A DNA stretch of 64,000 bases. Origin: Bifidobacterium sp. WK041_4_12. Its GTDB lineage: Bacteria > Actinomycetota > Actinomycetes > Actinomycetales > Bifidobacteriaceae. This document shows, piece after piece, positions 48,381-61,624 of this stretch (within the stretch, counting starts at the first letter, position 1; every line of letters begins with the position of its first letter). The DNA lies in the NCBI RefSeq assembly GCF_041080795.1, contig NZ_CP129674.1:868001-932000 (forward strand). Direction: 5' to 3'. Both the position numbers and the translations under genes were made by a program. The notes beneath the pieces were generated by a model. The model did not search any database and was not told where the DNA came from. It was given only the letters and a program-made list of their open reading frames with translations.

Positions 48381-48516
48381 CCCTGGTGTTACACGGATGT
48401 GAAAGACGGACTCCGATATCCAGATTCTGGGATGGGGCCAGAGGCGACCTCAATTTATCCACGGCGATGGATATTGTAGTTACGACTATCCGCTGTATAA
48501 GGGGGGTTTGGTAAAC

Positions 48517-49762
48517 TTGTACGATTCCGACGCCACAACAGTTGAGAGCTTTTCCCCAGATGATGCAATCCTCGTGCTCGAGGATGGACAGGTGTATGTG
48601 GGCAAGCCTTTTGGCGCACTAGGGCAGACAACTGCCGAGATTGTTTTTACAACAGGCATGACAGGGTATCAGGAGACAATCACTGATCCAAGTTATGACC
48701 GTCAAATATTGATACAAACATTTCCGCATATTGGAAACACCGGTGTCAATGGGGAAGACAACGAGTCTTCCAAAATATGGGTTGCGGGATACGTCGTCCG
48801 TGAACCAAGCCCGAATGTGAGCAACTGGCGAGCAACGGGCAGCTTGCAGGATGATCTGATCAGTCAGGGCATCGTCGGAATCAGTGGAATAGACACAAGA
48901 AAACTCGTGCGTCACCTTCGCTCTGCAGGTGTGATGCGAGCAGGAATCTTCTCGGGCGATGCCCTGAAACAGGGTAACGGTGAGCTCGCAAGCATCGAGA
49001 TGCTGCTTACGCTCGTCAAGGAAACGCCGCAGATGGCAGGTGCCCACCTCATGGATGAGGTCAGCACCGATCAGGAAGAGATCATTGATCCTCGTGGAGA
49101 GTTTGCGGGCAAGAAACCACTGTTCAAGGTGGCTGCCTTGGATCTCGGGATCAAGAGCATGACACCGCAACGTCTTTCTGAACGTGGATGTGAAGTGCAT
49201 ATCCTTCCTCAACACACCACATTCGAGGAATTGCAAGCCTTGAGTCCCGATGGTGTCTTCTTCTCGAATGGTCCTGGCGATCCTGCCACTGCCGATAAGG
49301 AGGTCGAGCTTCTGCGCAAGGTTCTTGACAGGGGTTATCCATTCTTTGGCATCTGTCTCGGCAATCAGTTGCTGGGACGTGCGCTTGGATTCGGAACGTA
49401 CAAACTCAAATTCGGTCATCGAGGCATCAATCAGCCGGTCAAGGATGTCAACACTGACAAGGTATCGATAACTTCACAGAATCACGGTTTTGCCGTTGAC
49501 GCTCCACTGGACACCGATATTTCATCACCATTCGACAACGGTCATTTCGGCAAGGTGAGGGTATCTCATGTCGGCCTTAATGATGATGTGGTCGAAGGAT
49601 TGCAATGCCTGGATATTCCGGCATTCTCAGTGCAGTATCATCCGGAGGCTTCAGCCGGTCCGCACGATGCAACGTACCTGTTCGATAATTTCATCAATCT
49701 GATGGCATCGTCTCAGGGTGCTCACCATGCTCAGGAACAGGAAGAGACAGAAGGGAAGATCA

Positions 49763-49770
<8 letters not shown>
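48517..49770 (+). CDS. carA: Carbamoyl-phosphate synthase small subunit
   Basis: The protein has 417 residues from the TTG at 48517, which is 10 nt after GGGGGG; an in-frame TTG at 48508 lies too close to that site. CarA is the glutaminase that feeds ammonia to CarB. The N-terminal domain has [17 protein letters not shown] and [17 protein letters not shown]; the amidotransferase has [11 protein letters not shown], the catalytic Cys in [10 protein letters not shown] and the His-Glu pair in [13 protein letters not shown]. Its end overlaps carB by 8 bp. Confidence 0.97.
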
Positions 49771-53149
<3,379 letters not shown>

Positions 53150-53158
53150 GGATATCTG

Positions 53159-54199
53159 ATGGCAGAGGCGACCCGCGAAGAAGAGATTCAGGCACGCAGA
53201 TCAGATTTTGGTCTGCGATTAAGCACCTCGATGTCAAAGTTCGGGCCGCTGTGCGTCGGCATAGATCCCCACCGAAAGGTTCTGAGTGAGTGGGGATATC
53301 AAGTCGATGCCGAAGGTGCCGAAATGTTTTCCATGCGCATGCTCCAGGCTGCCCACGGTCGAGCTACGGCAGTGAAATTCCAGACGCCAATGTTCGAACG
53401 ATATGGCTCAAAAGGCTATGCTGCGCTTGAGCGAGCGCTCTATGCTGCCCGCCAGATGGGAATCATCACCATCGTCGACTGTCTGCGCGGTGGGCTCTCG
53501 ACCACGATTTCAGCGATTGCCGATGCATACTTCAAGCCCGGGGCACCGCTGAAGGCCGATGCCATAACCCTGCTGCCGTATTATGGTGCTCGTTCGCTCA
53601 ACAACCTTACCGAAGAAGCTCTGAGCTACGGCCGAGGCGTGTTCGTAGCATCGCTCACGTCAAACACCGAAGGGACGAGTCTGCAATCTGCCATCCGACA
53701 GAGTGGTTCGTACAAGGGCAAGACAGTGGCCTACGGCATAGCTGGAACGGCACAGAAATTCAACCAGGACATTGATGGCATGGGCTCTGTTGGACTGATT
53801 ATCGGAGCAACTATCGGTCAGTGGATCACAACCGGTGGAATAGATCTGTCACAATTCACCGGACCGATCCTTTCACCGGGATATGGATGGCAGGGAGCCG
53901 AAGCCCAGGATCTGAAGACGGTATTCGCCGGTACGCGAGGCAACGTTCTGGTCACGGTGTCCCGTTCGATTGCCACCCAAGGACCTCAGATCGATAAGCT
54001 GGCACAGGCGACGGAAAGCATTGCGCTAGATGTGCGCCAGGCATTGTCTGAGGCAACGAAGGAAACTGCAAGCAAGAACTCCGCAGGGGATGGCAGGAAA
54101 CGCGACATCACTGCGAGGAAGATTCAGACGAATGTGCATGCGCCTTCGTCAGCGTCATCGCATTCAACGAATGGGGGAAGTGGTCGTGACGGTAAGTGA
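53159..54199 (+). CDS. pyrF: Orotidine 5'-phosphate decarboxylase homologue (PyrF subfamily 2) with lost catalytic residues
   Basis: The protein has 346 residues and aligns along its length with the actinobacterial type-2 PyrF encoded between carB and gmk (LCVGIDPH, AVKFQTPMFERYG, LPYYGARSL, GRGVFVASLTSNTEG, VGLIIGATI, PILSPGYGWQG). The catalytic motif DxKRGD, however, reads DCLRGGL here: Asp107 is kept, but the essential Lys is Leu109 and the second Asp is Gly112. Lys73 and Asp36 are retained. Decarboxylase activity is therefore unlikely unless the residues are replaced; a second pyrF may exist elsewhere. A 45-residue Lys/Arg/Ser-rich tail follows the fold. It overlaps gmk by 14 bp. Confidence 0.85.
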   Translation: MAEATREEEIQARRSDFGLRLSTSMSKFGPLCVGIDPHRKVLSEWGYQVDAEGAEMFSMRMLQAAHGRATAVKFQTPMFERYGSKGYAALERALYAARQMGIITIVDCLRGGLSTTISAIADAYFKPGAPLKADAITLLPYYGARSLNNLTEEALSYGRGVFVASLTSNTEGTSLQSAIRQSGSYKGKTVAYGIAGTAQKFNQDIDGMGSVGLIIGATIGQWITTGGIDLSQFTGPILSPGYGWQGAEAQDLKTVFAGTRGNVLVTVSRSIATQGPQIDKLAQATESIALDVRQALSEATKETASKNSAGDGRKRDITARKIQTNVHAPSSASSHSTNGGSGRDGK

Positions 54200-54881
54200 A
54201 TCCCAGATAGGGCACTGCAAGGATTCTTCTGTGCAAGCTTCTGCAAGTCCTGCTGCATCTGCATCCGCAGACGATGCAGCGACGAAGCGTGAAGAGTCGA
54301 AGGAAGGCCGTCAACGACTGATCGTGCTTACCGGCCCGACCGCTGTAGGCAAGGGAACCGTTGAAGCGAAGCTTCGATCAAAGCATCCGGAGGTATGGGT
54401 TTCGGTCTCTGCGACCACGCGTGATTCTCGTCCTGGCGAACGCAATGGCATCAACTACTGGTTTGTTTCTGAAGCATCATTTGCTGCCATGGAGCAACGG
54501 GGTGAATTCCTTGAAACGGCACTCGTGCATAACATGGCACATTATGGGACTCCGTTGCAACCCGTTCTTGACCATCTCAAGCAGGGAATTCCGACCATAC
54601 TCGAGATCGACTTGCAGGGTGCGCACCGCGTTCGCGAACGAGCGAAAGAGCTTAACCTCGATGTTGTCTACGTGTTCTTGGCTCCTCCCAGCTTTGACGA
54701 CCTGATTCGTCGGCTTGCTTCTCGCGGCACTGAAAACGAAGAGCAGCGCAAGAAGCGTCTTGCCACCGCAAGAGTCGAGCTCGCCAGTGAGGGAGAATTC
54801 GATGTCGTCATCGTGAACGACACCGTTGAGCACGCCGCCGACGTCATGTGGAACGTGATTGCAAAGGAATATAATCTCTAA
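54186..54881 (+). CDS. gmk: Guanylate kinase
   Basis: The protein has 231 residues from the GTG at 54186 (GGGGGAAG 5 nt upstream, inside the end of pyrF). It phosphorylates GMP to GDP. After about 45 low-complexity Ala/Ser residues, the kinase has the P-loop VLTGPTAVGKGTV, SVSATTRDSRPGERNGINYWFVS for GMP binding, and ILEIDLQGAHRVRE. No mihF gene lies between pyrF and gmk, unlike in many actinobacteria; the N-terminal extension occupies that place but does not resemble mIHF. Confidence 0.96.
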   Translation: MTVSESQIGHCKDSSVQASASPAASASADDAATKREESKEGRQRLIVLTGPTAVGKGTVEAKLRSKHPEVWVSVSATTRDSRPGERNGINYWFVSEASFAAMEQRGEFLETALVHNMAHYGTPLQPVLDHLKQGIPTILEIDLQGAHRVRERAKELNLDVVYVFLAPPSFDDLIRRLASRGTENEEQRKKRLATARVELASEGEFDVVIVNDTVEHAADVMWNVIAKEYNL

Positions 54882-54936
54882 AGTTCCGTAACAGGCCCAT
54901 CTTCGAATGATTTTCAGCGAGAATCATCCAAACATT

Positions 54937-55041
54937 CGAGTTTTGCGGCAATGCTGAAGTATCAGGGTGAAAAATCGTTACAATCATTACGGGAAAATGC
55001 CAATAATCAGGCGTTGTAGTTCAGCATTGCCGCAAAACTCG
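54937..55041. repeat. 105-bp palindromic intergenic element, copy C
   Basis: A perfect 22-bp terminal inverted repeat begins CGAGTTTTGCGGCAATGCTG (54937) and ends with its complement at 55041. Length is exactly 105 bp, as in copies A and B. It lies in the gap between the convergent gmk and ilvD genes. A partial echo (GTTTTGCGG) follows about 10 bp later. Confidence 0.85.
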
Positions 55042-55086
55042 AAAGGTAGATGTTTTGCGGGCAGAAATCGCACCTTGTTGTGCCCT

Positions 55087-55140
55087 TATGCTGATGGGGC
55101 TTCCGCGAATCTTGCGATTCGCGGAAGCCCCATCAGCATA
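55087..55140. terminator. Perfect 25-bp hairpin between gmk and ilvD
   Basis: Left arm 55087-55111 and right arm 55116-55140 are fully complementary around a TTGC loop. With GC-rich centre (GGGGCTTCCGCG) it would be very stable in both transcripts. It probably acts as a bidirectional terminator for gmk and ilvD, although T-runs are weak. Confidence 0.75.
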
Positions 55141-55179
55141 CGAAGCGGTATTGATGACTCGAACGGAGTCAGATCATTC

Positions 55180-57048
55180 TTATGCCAGTCCTGAGAGCTT
55201 GTTGATAAGGTCAGGGTCGCGGGTGGCACCCTTGTCTGCCGAACGTGCAAATGCGGCATACGCCTTGAGCGCCTGAGAAACGTGACGCTTACGATGTGCC
55301 ACGTAGCCATCTCCAGCCTCAAGCTCTGCCTTGCGCTGTGCCAGTTCCTCGTCATTCAGCTCAACGTTCACCGTTCGATTGGGAATGTCGATGACGATCA
55401 TGTCGCCATTCTTGATGAGGGCGATTGGTCCTTTGCTTGCAGCTTCAGGTGCGATATGGCCGATTGACAGACCTGAGGAACCACCGGAGTAGCGGCCATC
55501 GGTAAGCAGGGCCACTTCCTTGCCGATACCCTTGCCTTTCACGAAGGATGTCGGATAGAGCATTTCCTGCATGCCAGGGCCGCCCTTTGGTCCTTCGTAG
55601 CGAATGATCAATGCCTGGCCGGGTTTCAGGGTTCCGTCGAGAATGACCTTGACGGCCTCCTCCTGAGATTCGACGACCAGAGCCGGTCCGCGGAAGTGCC
55701 ATATTTCCTTAGGAACACCGGCAGTCTTGACGACGCATCCGTCAGGAGCAAGGTTACCGTGGAGAATAGCCAGACCGCCCTCATTCACGGCTGGATGCTG
55801 AATGTCATGAATGGCTCCATTGATGCGGTCGGTGTCAAGGTCAGGGAATTCCTCTGACTGGTTCCAAGGCTTTGGCGAACGGATGTGGCCGGGAGCGGCA
55901 TGGTAGAGTTTCTTCGCCTCGTTCAGGCAGCTAGGCCTCATGATGTCCCAGTCATCGAGCTTCGCTTCGAGACTTGGATAGTCGATGGAATGGGTGTCCT
56001 TGTGGAGCACGCCTCCGCGGTCGAGCTCGCCAAGGATGCCGCAGATGCCGCCTGCGCGGTGCACGTCGGAAATCTCCCAGTCGCCGGAAGGTGAAGCCTT
56101 GCAGATGCAGGGCACGGTGTGCGATATGCGCTCGATGTCGTCCAGCGTGAAGTCAACGTCAGCGGACTGCGCGGCGGCGAGAATGTGCAGAACGGTGTTG
56201 GAAGAGCCTCCCATGGCCACATCCATCGTCATGGCATTTTCAAAGGCATGCTTCGTTGCGATTGCTCGTGGAAGCACCGATTCGTCGTCACCATCGTAGT
56301 AGCGCTTGGCGATGTCGATGATGGCCTTGCCTGCCTTGGTGAAGAGCGAACGACGTGCCGTGTGCGAGGCGAGTGTGGTTCCATTGCCGGGAAGGGCAAG
56401 ACCCAGAGCCTCGGTCAGGCAGTTCATTGAATTCGCCGTAAACATGCCGGCACAGGAGCCGCATGTGGGGCATACGGACTTTTCCAGTGCAAGCACATCG
56501 TCGTCGTTCATGCTGTCATCGGCCGAAGCGTACATCACGTCGATAAGGTCGGTGTTCTCCTTGACCTCGCCATCGGGCATGACGGTGGTGCCAGCCTCCA
56601 TCGGACCTCCAGAGACAAACACTGTCGGAATGTTCAGCCGCAGGGCAGCAAGGAGCATGCCTGGCGTGATCTTGTCGCAGTTCGAAATGCAAATCAGCGC
56701 ATCGGCGCAATGGGCATTCACTGAATATTCAACGGCGTCGGCAATCAGATCTCGGCTTGGCAGCGAATACAGCATGCCGGTGTGACCCATGGCAATGCCA
56801 TCGTCGACGGCTATGGTGTTGAACTCTCGAGGAATGCCACCCGCTTCCTTCACTGCCTGAGAAACCAGACGACCGACCTGGTTCAGATGAACATGCCCCG
56901 GAACGAATTCGGAGAATGAATTGGCTATCGCGACGATGGGTTTGCCAAAATCGTTGCCTGACACTCCTGCGGCACGATATAGGGCGCGAGCCCCGGCGAA
57001 CATTCGTCCGTTCATTAATTTTGCTGACCTCATATGCATAGTGACCAT
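55180..57048 (-). CDS. ilvD: Dihydroxy-acid dehydratase
   Basis: The protein has 622 residues, usual for IlvD. It dehydrates dihydroxy acids to 2-keto acids in valine and isoleucine synthesis using an Fe-S cluster. Motifs include [53 protein letters not shown] with cluster Cys residues, [29 protein letters not shown], and [21 protein letters not shown]. The ATG at 57048 lacks a clear ribosome site; nearby in-frame ATGs at 57039 and 57033 are possible. It is a single gene, opposite in direction to its neighbours. Confidence 0.98.
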   Translation of the reverse strand: MVTMHMRSAKLMNGRMFAGARALYRAAGVSGNDFGKPIVAIANSFSEFVPGHVHLNQVGRLVSQAVKEAGGIPREFNTIAVDDGIAMGHTGMLYSLPSRDLIADAVEYSVNAHCADALICISNCDKITPGMLLAALRLNIPTVFVSGGPMEAGTTVMPDGEVKENTDLIDVMYASADDSMNDDDVLALEKSVCPTCGSCAGMFTANSMNCLTEALGLALPGNGTTLASHTARRSLFTKAGKAIIDIAKRYYDGDDESVLPRAIATKHAFENAMTMDVAMGGSSNTVLHILAAAQSADVDFTLDDIERISHTVPCICKASPSGDWEISDVHRAGGICGILGELDRGGVLHKDTHSIDYPSLEAKLDDWDIMRPSCLNEAKKLYHAAPGHIRSPKPWNQSEEFPDLDTDRINGAIHDIQHPAVNEGGLAILHGNLAPDGCVVKTAGVPKEIWHFRGPALVVESQEEAVKVILDGTLKPGQALIIRYEGPKGGPGMQEMLYPTSFVKGKGIGKEVALLTDGRYSGGSSGLSIGHIAPEAASKGPIALIKNGDMIVIDIPNRTVNVELNDEELAQRKAELEAGDGYVAHRKRHVSQALKAYAAFARSADKGATRDPDLINKLSGLA

Positions 57049-57125
57049 TCAAGCGAGATGGCTGGAGCAATGGACGGGTAGGGTCAAATAGTGGGATTAT
57101 TCAAGTCAGGAATCGGAGCAGTCCA

Positions 57126-57154
57126 TTCACAAAATCGCATCGATGCGATATAAT
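57126..57154 (+). promoter_or_regulatory. rpoZ promoter with palindromic operator
   Basis: TTCACA (57126-57131), a 17-bp spacer and the consensus TATAAT (57149-57154) form a strong promoter. A perfect 16-bp palindrome ATCGCATCGATGCGAT (57134-57149) fills the spacer and touches the -10 box, so a bound repressor would block RNA polymerase. Confidence 0.75.
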
Positions 57155-57207
57155 CGCGAAGATTGCAAGGCTGATGCATCATCAGCATTATTCGCATTGG
57201 AGACTAT

Positions 57208-57492
57208 ATGGCACTCGGTACCGAACCAACACCAACAGGATTTGCAAACCCAACCATCGACGAACTCATGCAGCACGCCGATTCCAAGTACGCACTTTCC
57301 ATTTTCGCTGCGAAACGCGCACGCCAGATCAACTCGTATTTTACACAGCTCAATGAAGGCCTGCTGCAGAACGTTGGACCACTGGTTGAGTATCAGAATC
57401 AGGAAAAGCCATTGTCCATCGCTTTCCGCGAAATCAACGAAGGACTTCTTGAAGAGAAGCTCGGCGATGACGAGGCGAGCGAAGGCAACTGA
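57208..57492 (+). CDS. rpoZ: DNA-directed RNA polymerase omega subunit
   Basis: The protein has 94 residues, with GGAG shortly before the ATG. Omega helps assembly of RNA polymerase by holding beta-prime. The family core [18 protein letters not shown], the [15 protein letters not shown] segment and an acidic C-terminus are visible. The position upstream of metK is typical of actinobacteria. Its promoter contains a 16-bp palindrome. Confidence 0.95.
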   Translation: MALGTEPTPTGFANPTIDELMQHADSKYALSIFAAKRARQINSYFTQLNEGLLQNVGPLVEYQNQEKPLSIAFREINEGLLEEKLGDDEASEGN

Positions 57493-57600
57493 TGCTGCAG
57501 GCGCAATCCCAAGCCCGGCCGTTTCAACGGTGCGAGACCCATGTCTCGTAATTGACCTACCTAGGGCATAGGGTTGTGCTCGTATTGTTTGCACGAATGT

Positions 57601-57690
57601 AGGCAGCAGGTCAGCGAACCCGCTGCCTGCCAAGGGGAGAGGACTCCGAAAGGGGTCCTTTCCTCATAATTATGGTTTGTTATAGGGGGG
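57601..57690 (+). promoter_or_regulatory. Structured leader of metK (candidate SAM-responsive riboswitch)
   Basis: Two helices are visible. First, AGGCAGC (57601-57607) pairs with GCTGCCT (57622-57628), while an alternative inner pairing CAGCG/CGCTG competes. Second, a 14-bp stem with three G-U pairs and a GAAA loop spans 57634-57665. A GGGGGG ribosome site lies at about 57684-57690. Bifidobacterial metK genes are known to carry SAM-VI riboswitches; this match is by context only. Confidence 0.45.
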
Positions 57691-57701
57691 TATCGCGAAT
57701 A

Positions 57702-58913
57702 ATGGCAGAGCGAAAACTAATTTCGGCGGAATCGGTTACCGAAGGTCATCCTGACAAGGTGTGTGACCAGATATCGGACGAGATTTTGGACGACCTGCTG
57801 GCGCAGGATCCTTATTCGCACGTTGCGGTGGAAACATCCGCAACGACCGGTCAGTTCTTCGTCTTCGGCGAGGTGACCTCAAAGGGCTACACCGATATTC
57901 AGCAGGAAGTTCGTTCCGTTCTGCGAAGAATCGGATACACAAGCTCCGATATCGGCTTGGATGCCGATTCCTGTGGCGTGCTGGTTGCTCTGGGAGAGCA
58001 GAGTTCAGAAATCAATCAGGGCGTTGACCGTCTCAGCCGCGAGCAGGAGAATGCCGCTACGCGAGAAGAGCGCTACGAGGCGCAGGGTGCCGGCGATCAG
58101 GGAGTCATGTTCGGCTACGCAACCGACGAAACCGATGTGCTGATGCCGTTGCCTATCTATCTTGCTCACCGTCTTGCATATCGCTTGGCTGAGGTTCGCA
58201 AGCAGGAAATCATTCCACATCTTCGTCCCGATGGCAAGACGCAGGTCACCATCGAATACGATGAAAACGACCAGCCATTGCGGGTGAACACCGTGTTGAT
58301 TTCCACGCAGCACGATCCAGATGTGAACCGTGACTGGCTGACCGATCAACTCGCAGAACATGTTATCGCACCAGTGCTCGCAGAGGTGTGCGGCGACAAG
58401 GTCGAGCATGAAGGGTTCAGACTGCTCGTGAATCCAACAGGCTCCTTCATCCTTGGCGGACCTGCTGCCGATGCCGGTCTGACAGGACGAAAGATCATCG
58501 TCGATACCTATGGTGGCGCTGCCCACCACGGCGGCGGTGCCTTCTCAGGCAAGGACCCGAGCAAGGTTGACCGCTCTGCCGCGTATGCAGCTCGCTGGGT
58601 TGCAAAGAACATCGTGGCTGCAGGACTGGCCCACCGTGTCGAAGTCCAGATAGCCTATGCGATCGGTGTTGCCGATCCTGTCAGCATCAACGTGGAGACC
58701 TATGGCACTGAGATCGGCGTATCGAGAGATCAGATCCAGGACGCTGTGCGCAAGGTATTCGATCTTCGTCCGGCTGCGATCATTGACGAGCTTGACCTGC
58801 TTCGCCCGATTTATGCGAAAACCGCTTCATACGGTCACTTTGGCCGCAAGGACCCAGACTTTACATGGGAAAACACCGACAAGGTCGATGCACTCAAGGA
58901 AGCGGTCGTCTGA
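57702..58913 (+). CDS. metK: S-adenosylmethionine synthetase
   Basis: The protein has 403 residues from the ATG at 57702, beginning [20 protein letters not shown]; a longer frame from 57672 adds leader codons. It makes SAM from methionine and ATP. Signatures are [28 protein letters not shown], the hexapeptide-like [21 protein letters not shown], and [24 protein letters not shown] structured leader precedes it, and a hairpin at 59006-59036 ends the transcript. Confidence 0.98.
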   Translation: MAERKLISAESVTEGHPDKVCDQISDEILDDLLAQDPYSHVAVETSATTGQFFVFGEVTSKGYTDIQQEVRSVLRRIGYTSSDIGLDADSCGVLVALGEQSSEINQGVDRLSREQENAATREERYEAQGAGDQGVMFGYATDETDVLMPLPIYLAHRLAYRLAEVRKQEIIPHLRPDGKTQVTIEYDENDQPLRVNTVLISTQHDPDVNRDWLTDQLAEHVIAPVLAEVCGDKVEHEGFRLLVNPTGSFILGGPAADAGLTGRKIIVDTYGGAAHHGGGAFSGKDPSKVDRSAAYAARWVAKNIVAAGLAHRVEVQIAYAIGVADPVSINVETYGTEIGVSRDQIQDAVRKVFDLRPAAIIDELDLLRPIYAKTASYGHFGRKDPDFTWENTDKVDALKEAVV

Positions 58914-59005
58914 GTTCTGCCCGCATCAAGCTTCTGCGTTGCCTCTGCGTCGCTCTTGTATCGCCTCTGCATTTTCGCAGACTCGTCGTGAAGCACTGAG
59001 ATTTT

Positions 59006-59040
59006 CAGCATATGAGACTGTGCATCTCATATGCTGTTCT
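59006..59040 (+). terminator. Terminator of metK
   Basis: CAGCATATGAGA (59006-59017) and TCTCATATGCTG (59025-59036) form a perfect 12-bp stem with a 7-nt loop, followed by TTCTC. It lies about 90 bp after metK. Confidence 0.75.
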
Positions 59041-59069
59041 CGTCATCGGTGGAATCTACCATCGAAGTC

Positions 59070-60467
59070 ATGACAGACAACATAATGCATGTAATCGATC
59101 TGCGCGGCAGGAATCTGAGCCGCGCCGACCTTCTCAAAGCCATGCCGCGAGCCTCCATGGGCACCCATGAGGCCACCGAACTCGTTCGTCCGATTCTCGA
59201 AGACGTACGCAAGCGTGGTGCTGCCTCATTACGAGATTACGAAGAACGTTTCGACCATGTGCGTCCGGTTCATCTCAGAGTTCCCAAGGAGCGTCTCCAC
59301 GAGGCCTTGGATGCGCTTGATCCCAAGGTTCGCGAGGCCATCGAGGAGTCCGTGCATCGTTGCCGTGCAGTCAGCACGTCGCAGATTCCCAGTGGTTTCC
59401 ACACCGATCTGGCAGTAGGTGCACGCGTTTCAGAGCGTTGGATTCCCATCGAGCGCGTTGGCCTCTACGTTCCCGGCGGCAAGGCAGTCTACCCGAGTTC
59501 GGTCATCATGAACGTCGTACCCGCACAGGCTGCAGGAGTGGAATCGCTCGCCATCGCTACACCGCCATCCAAATCGTCCGCAGAGGGTTTGCCTGATCCG
59601 ACAATCATGGCGACCTGCGCCATTCTTGGCGTTGACGAAGTCTATGCCGTTGGAGGTGCGCAGGCCATCGCCATGTTTGCCTATGGCGCTGTGGGCAGCG
59701 AGGAGCAGGATGGTGACATCCTCTGCGACCCTGTTGACAAGATCACCGGTCCTGGCAATATCTTCGTCGCAACCGCAAAGAGTCTCGTTTCGGGCATCGT
59801 GGGCATCGATGCGGTTGCCGGGCCTACGGAAATCGCGATTCTTGCCGATGCAACCGCCAATCCTGAATATCTTGCAGCCGACCTCATCGGACAGGCCGAG
59901 CATGATGAACTGGCAGGATCCGTACTCATCATCGACGATGAGTCTCAGATTCAGAAGGTGCAGGACAGCCTGAACAGAAGAGTTCCACGAACCGAGCATA
60001 GCGAAAGAGTCCATACCTCTCTGAGCGGCTCCCAGTCGGGAATCATTCTGACCGACAATCTCGAACAGTCCATTGCCGCCGCCAACGCTTACGCGGCCGA
60101 GCATCTTGAAATTCAGACCTCCGACCCGGATACGACGATTTCCCATATCCGCAATGCTGGCGCCATCTTCCGTGGACCATTCTCACCGGTTCCGCTCGGT
60201 GACTATATGTCAGGCTCCAACCATGTGCTTCCGACTGGAGGAACCGCTCGTTTCGCAAGCGGCCTCGGCGTGCACACCTTCATGAAACCGGTTGAGGTCA
60301 TTGAATATGACGAGGATGGTCTGAAGGCTCTTGCCGACAAGATCAACACCTTTGCCGTAAGCGAGGATCTGCCAGGCCATGGCGAATGCGTGCTCACACG
60401 CTTCGTCAGCGACCCCTACGACAAGCAGAGTCTAAAGGAACAGGAACGAGAGGCTGGCCTACTATGA
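59070..60467 (+). CDS. hisD: Histidinol dehydrogenase
   Basis: The protein has 465 residues from the ATG at 59070; an earlier ATG at 59031 is inside the metK terminator. It performs the last two oxidations of histidine synthesis with NAD and zinc. Motifs: VPGGKAVYPSSVIMNVVPAQAAGV, VYAVGGAQAIAMFAYG, KITGPGNIFVATAK, GPTEIAILAD and the zinc/catalytic GQAEHDE. It overlaps hisC by 4 bp (ATGA), the start of the his operon. Confidence 0.97.
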   Translation: MTDNIMHVIDLRGRNLSRADLLKAMPRASMGTHEATELVRPILEDVRKRGAASLRDYEERFDHVRPVHLRVPKERLHEALDALDPKVREAIEESVHRCRAVSTSQIPSGFHTDLAVGARVSERWIPIERVGLYVPGGKAVYPSSVIMNVVPAQAAGVESLAIATPPSKSSAEGLPDPTIMATCAILGVDEVYAVGGAQAIAMFAYGAVGSEEQDGDILCDPVDKITGPGNIFVATAKSLVSGIVGIDAVAGPTEIAILADATANPEYLAADLIGQAEHDELAGSVLIIDDESQIQKVQDSLNRRVPRTEHSERVHTSLSGSQSGIILTDNLEQSIAAANAYAAEHLEIQTSDPDTTISHIRNAGAIFRGPFSPVPLGDYMSGSNHVLPTGGTARFASGLGVHTFMKPVEVIEYDEDGLKALADKINTFAVSEDLPGHGECVLTRFVSDPYDKQSLKEQEREAGLL

Positions 60468-61624
60468 CAACAATTCCATCATCGCTGCCTCTGCGCAACG
60501 ACCTCGTTGGTGAAGAACCGTATGGTGCTCCCCAGCTGGATGTGCCTGTATGCCTCAACGTCAACGAGAACCCTTACCCGCTCGATGACGAGGTTGCCGA
60601 TACCATCGCAAGCCGTGTGAGAGAGGTGGCGCAGACTCTGAACCGCTATCCAGACCGCGAACACGTCAGGCTGCGTCAGGCATTCTGCGACTACCTTGCC
60701 TATGAATCCGGCACTCGCCTCACGGTCGAACAGCTGTGGGGTGCGAATGGGTCAAACGAAATCATGCTGCAGCTCTTCCAAGCCTTTGGTGGACCAGGAC
60801 GAACCGCTCTCGGCTGCGACCCGACATACTCCATGTACCCGGAATATGCGCGCGACACCTTCACCTCGTGGAAGGTGATTCACCGCAAGGATGACTTCAC
60901 CATCGACCTCGACAAGACCATCGAAGGCATCACGAGCATCAGACCGTCTATGGTACTGCTGACGAGTCCGAACAACCCGACAGGAACCAACCTGCCATTG
61001 GACGATGTCAAGACATTGCTCGCCGTATGCGAGCGCACACAGGTTGCAGGCGCTCAGGAAGGCACGCATCCTGTGGTCATCATCGATGAGGCATACGTGG
61101 AGTTCCGCAATCCGGGAACGCCCTCTGCCGTATCCCTGATTCCCGAACATCGCAATCTTGCCGTTTCCAGAACCATGTCAAAGGCCTTCGCCTTTGCAGG
61201 AGCGCGAGTCGGCTATCTGGCAGCGGATGCAGGCATCATCGATTGCTTGAGAATCGTGCGCATGCCCTACCATTTGAGCGCAATCACCCAGGCGGCGGCT
61301 CTGGCTGCATTCGAACATACCGACCTTCAGCTCAAGCGCGTTGCCAAGCTGCGTCGCACCAGAGAAGAGACTGCAGCGTGGCTTAGAAGCCAGCACTATC
61401 ATGGCAGCAATCTCGAAGTTGCAGATTCCGAATCGAACTTCCTGCTGTTTGGCACATTTGATGACCGCACACTCATCTTCGACAAGCTGCTCGAACGTGG
61501 CATACTGATTCGCGTGGTCGGACCTGATGGCTGGCTTCGAGTCTGCATGGGAACAGACGAGGAAATGTCCACCTTCAGAACGGCATTCACCGAAGTGCTG
61601 TCAGAGATAGACAATCAACAATAA
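60464..61624 (+). CDS. hisC: Histidinol-phosphate aminotransferase
   Basis: The protein has 386 residues from the ATG at 60464, which overlaps the hisD stop. It is a PLP enzyme that converts imidazole-acetol phosphate to histidinol phosphate. Visible: LNVNENPYPL, GANGSNEIMLQLFQAF, LTSPNNPTGT, VIIDEAYVEF, the PLP lysine in SRTMSKAFAFAGARVGY, and SESNFLLFG. A 137-bp gap separates it from hisB. Confidence 0.97.
   Translation: MTTIPSSLPLRNDLVGEEPYGAPQLDVPVCLNVNENPYPLDDEVADTIASRVREVAQTLNRYPDREHVRLRQAFCDYLAYESGTRLTVEQLWGANGSNEIMLQLFQAFGGPGRTALGCDPTYSMYPEYARDTFTSWKVIHRKDDFTIDLDKTIEGITSIRPSMVLLTSPNNPTGTNLPLDDVKTLLAVCERTQVAGAQEGTHPVVIIDEAYVEFRNPGTPSAVSLIPEHRNLAVSRTMSKAFAFAGARVGYLAADAGIIDCLRIVRMPYHLSAITQAAALAAFEHTDLQLKRVAKLRRTREETAAWLRSQHYHGSNLEVADSESNFLLFGTFDDRTLIFDKLLERGILIRVVGPDGWLRVCMGTDEEMSTFRTAFTEVLSEIDNQQ

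Noticed and set aside
53159..54199. PyrF catalytic loss as a frameshift or sequencing artefact
   Set aside because: The frame is continuous and residues on both sides of the motif align well, so a frameshift does not explain the substitutions; only independent base errors could.
59031..59069. Earlier ATG start for hisD
   Set aside because: That ATG lies in the right arm of the metK terminator hairpin; the ATG at 59070 fits the family better.
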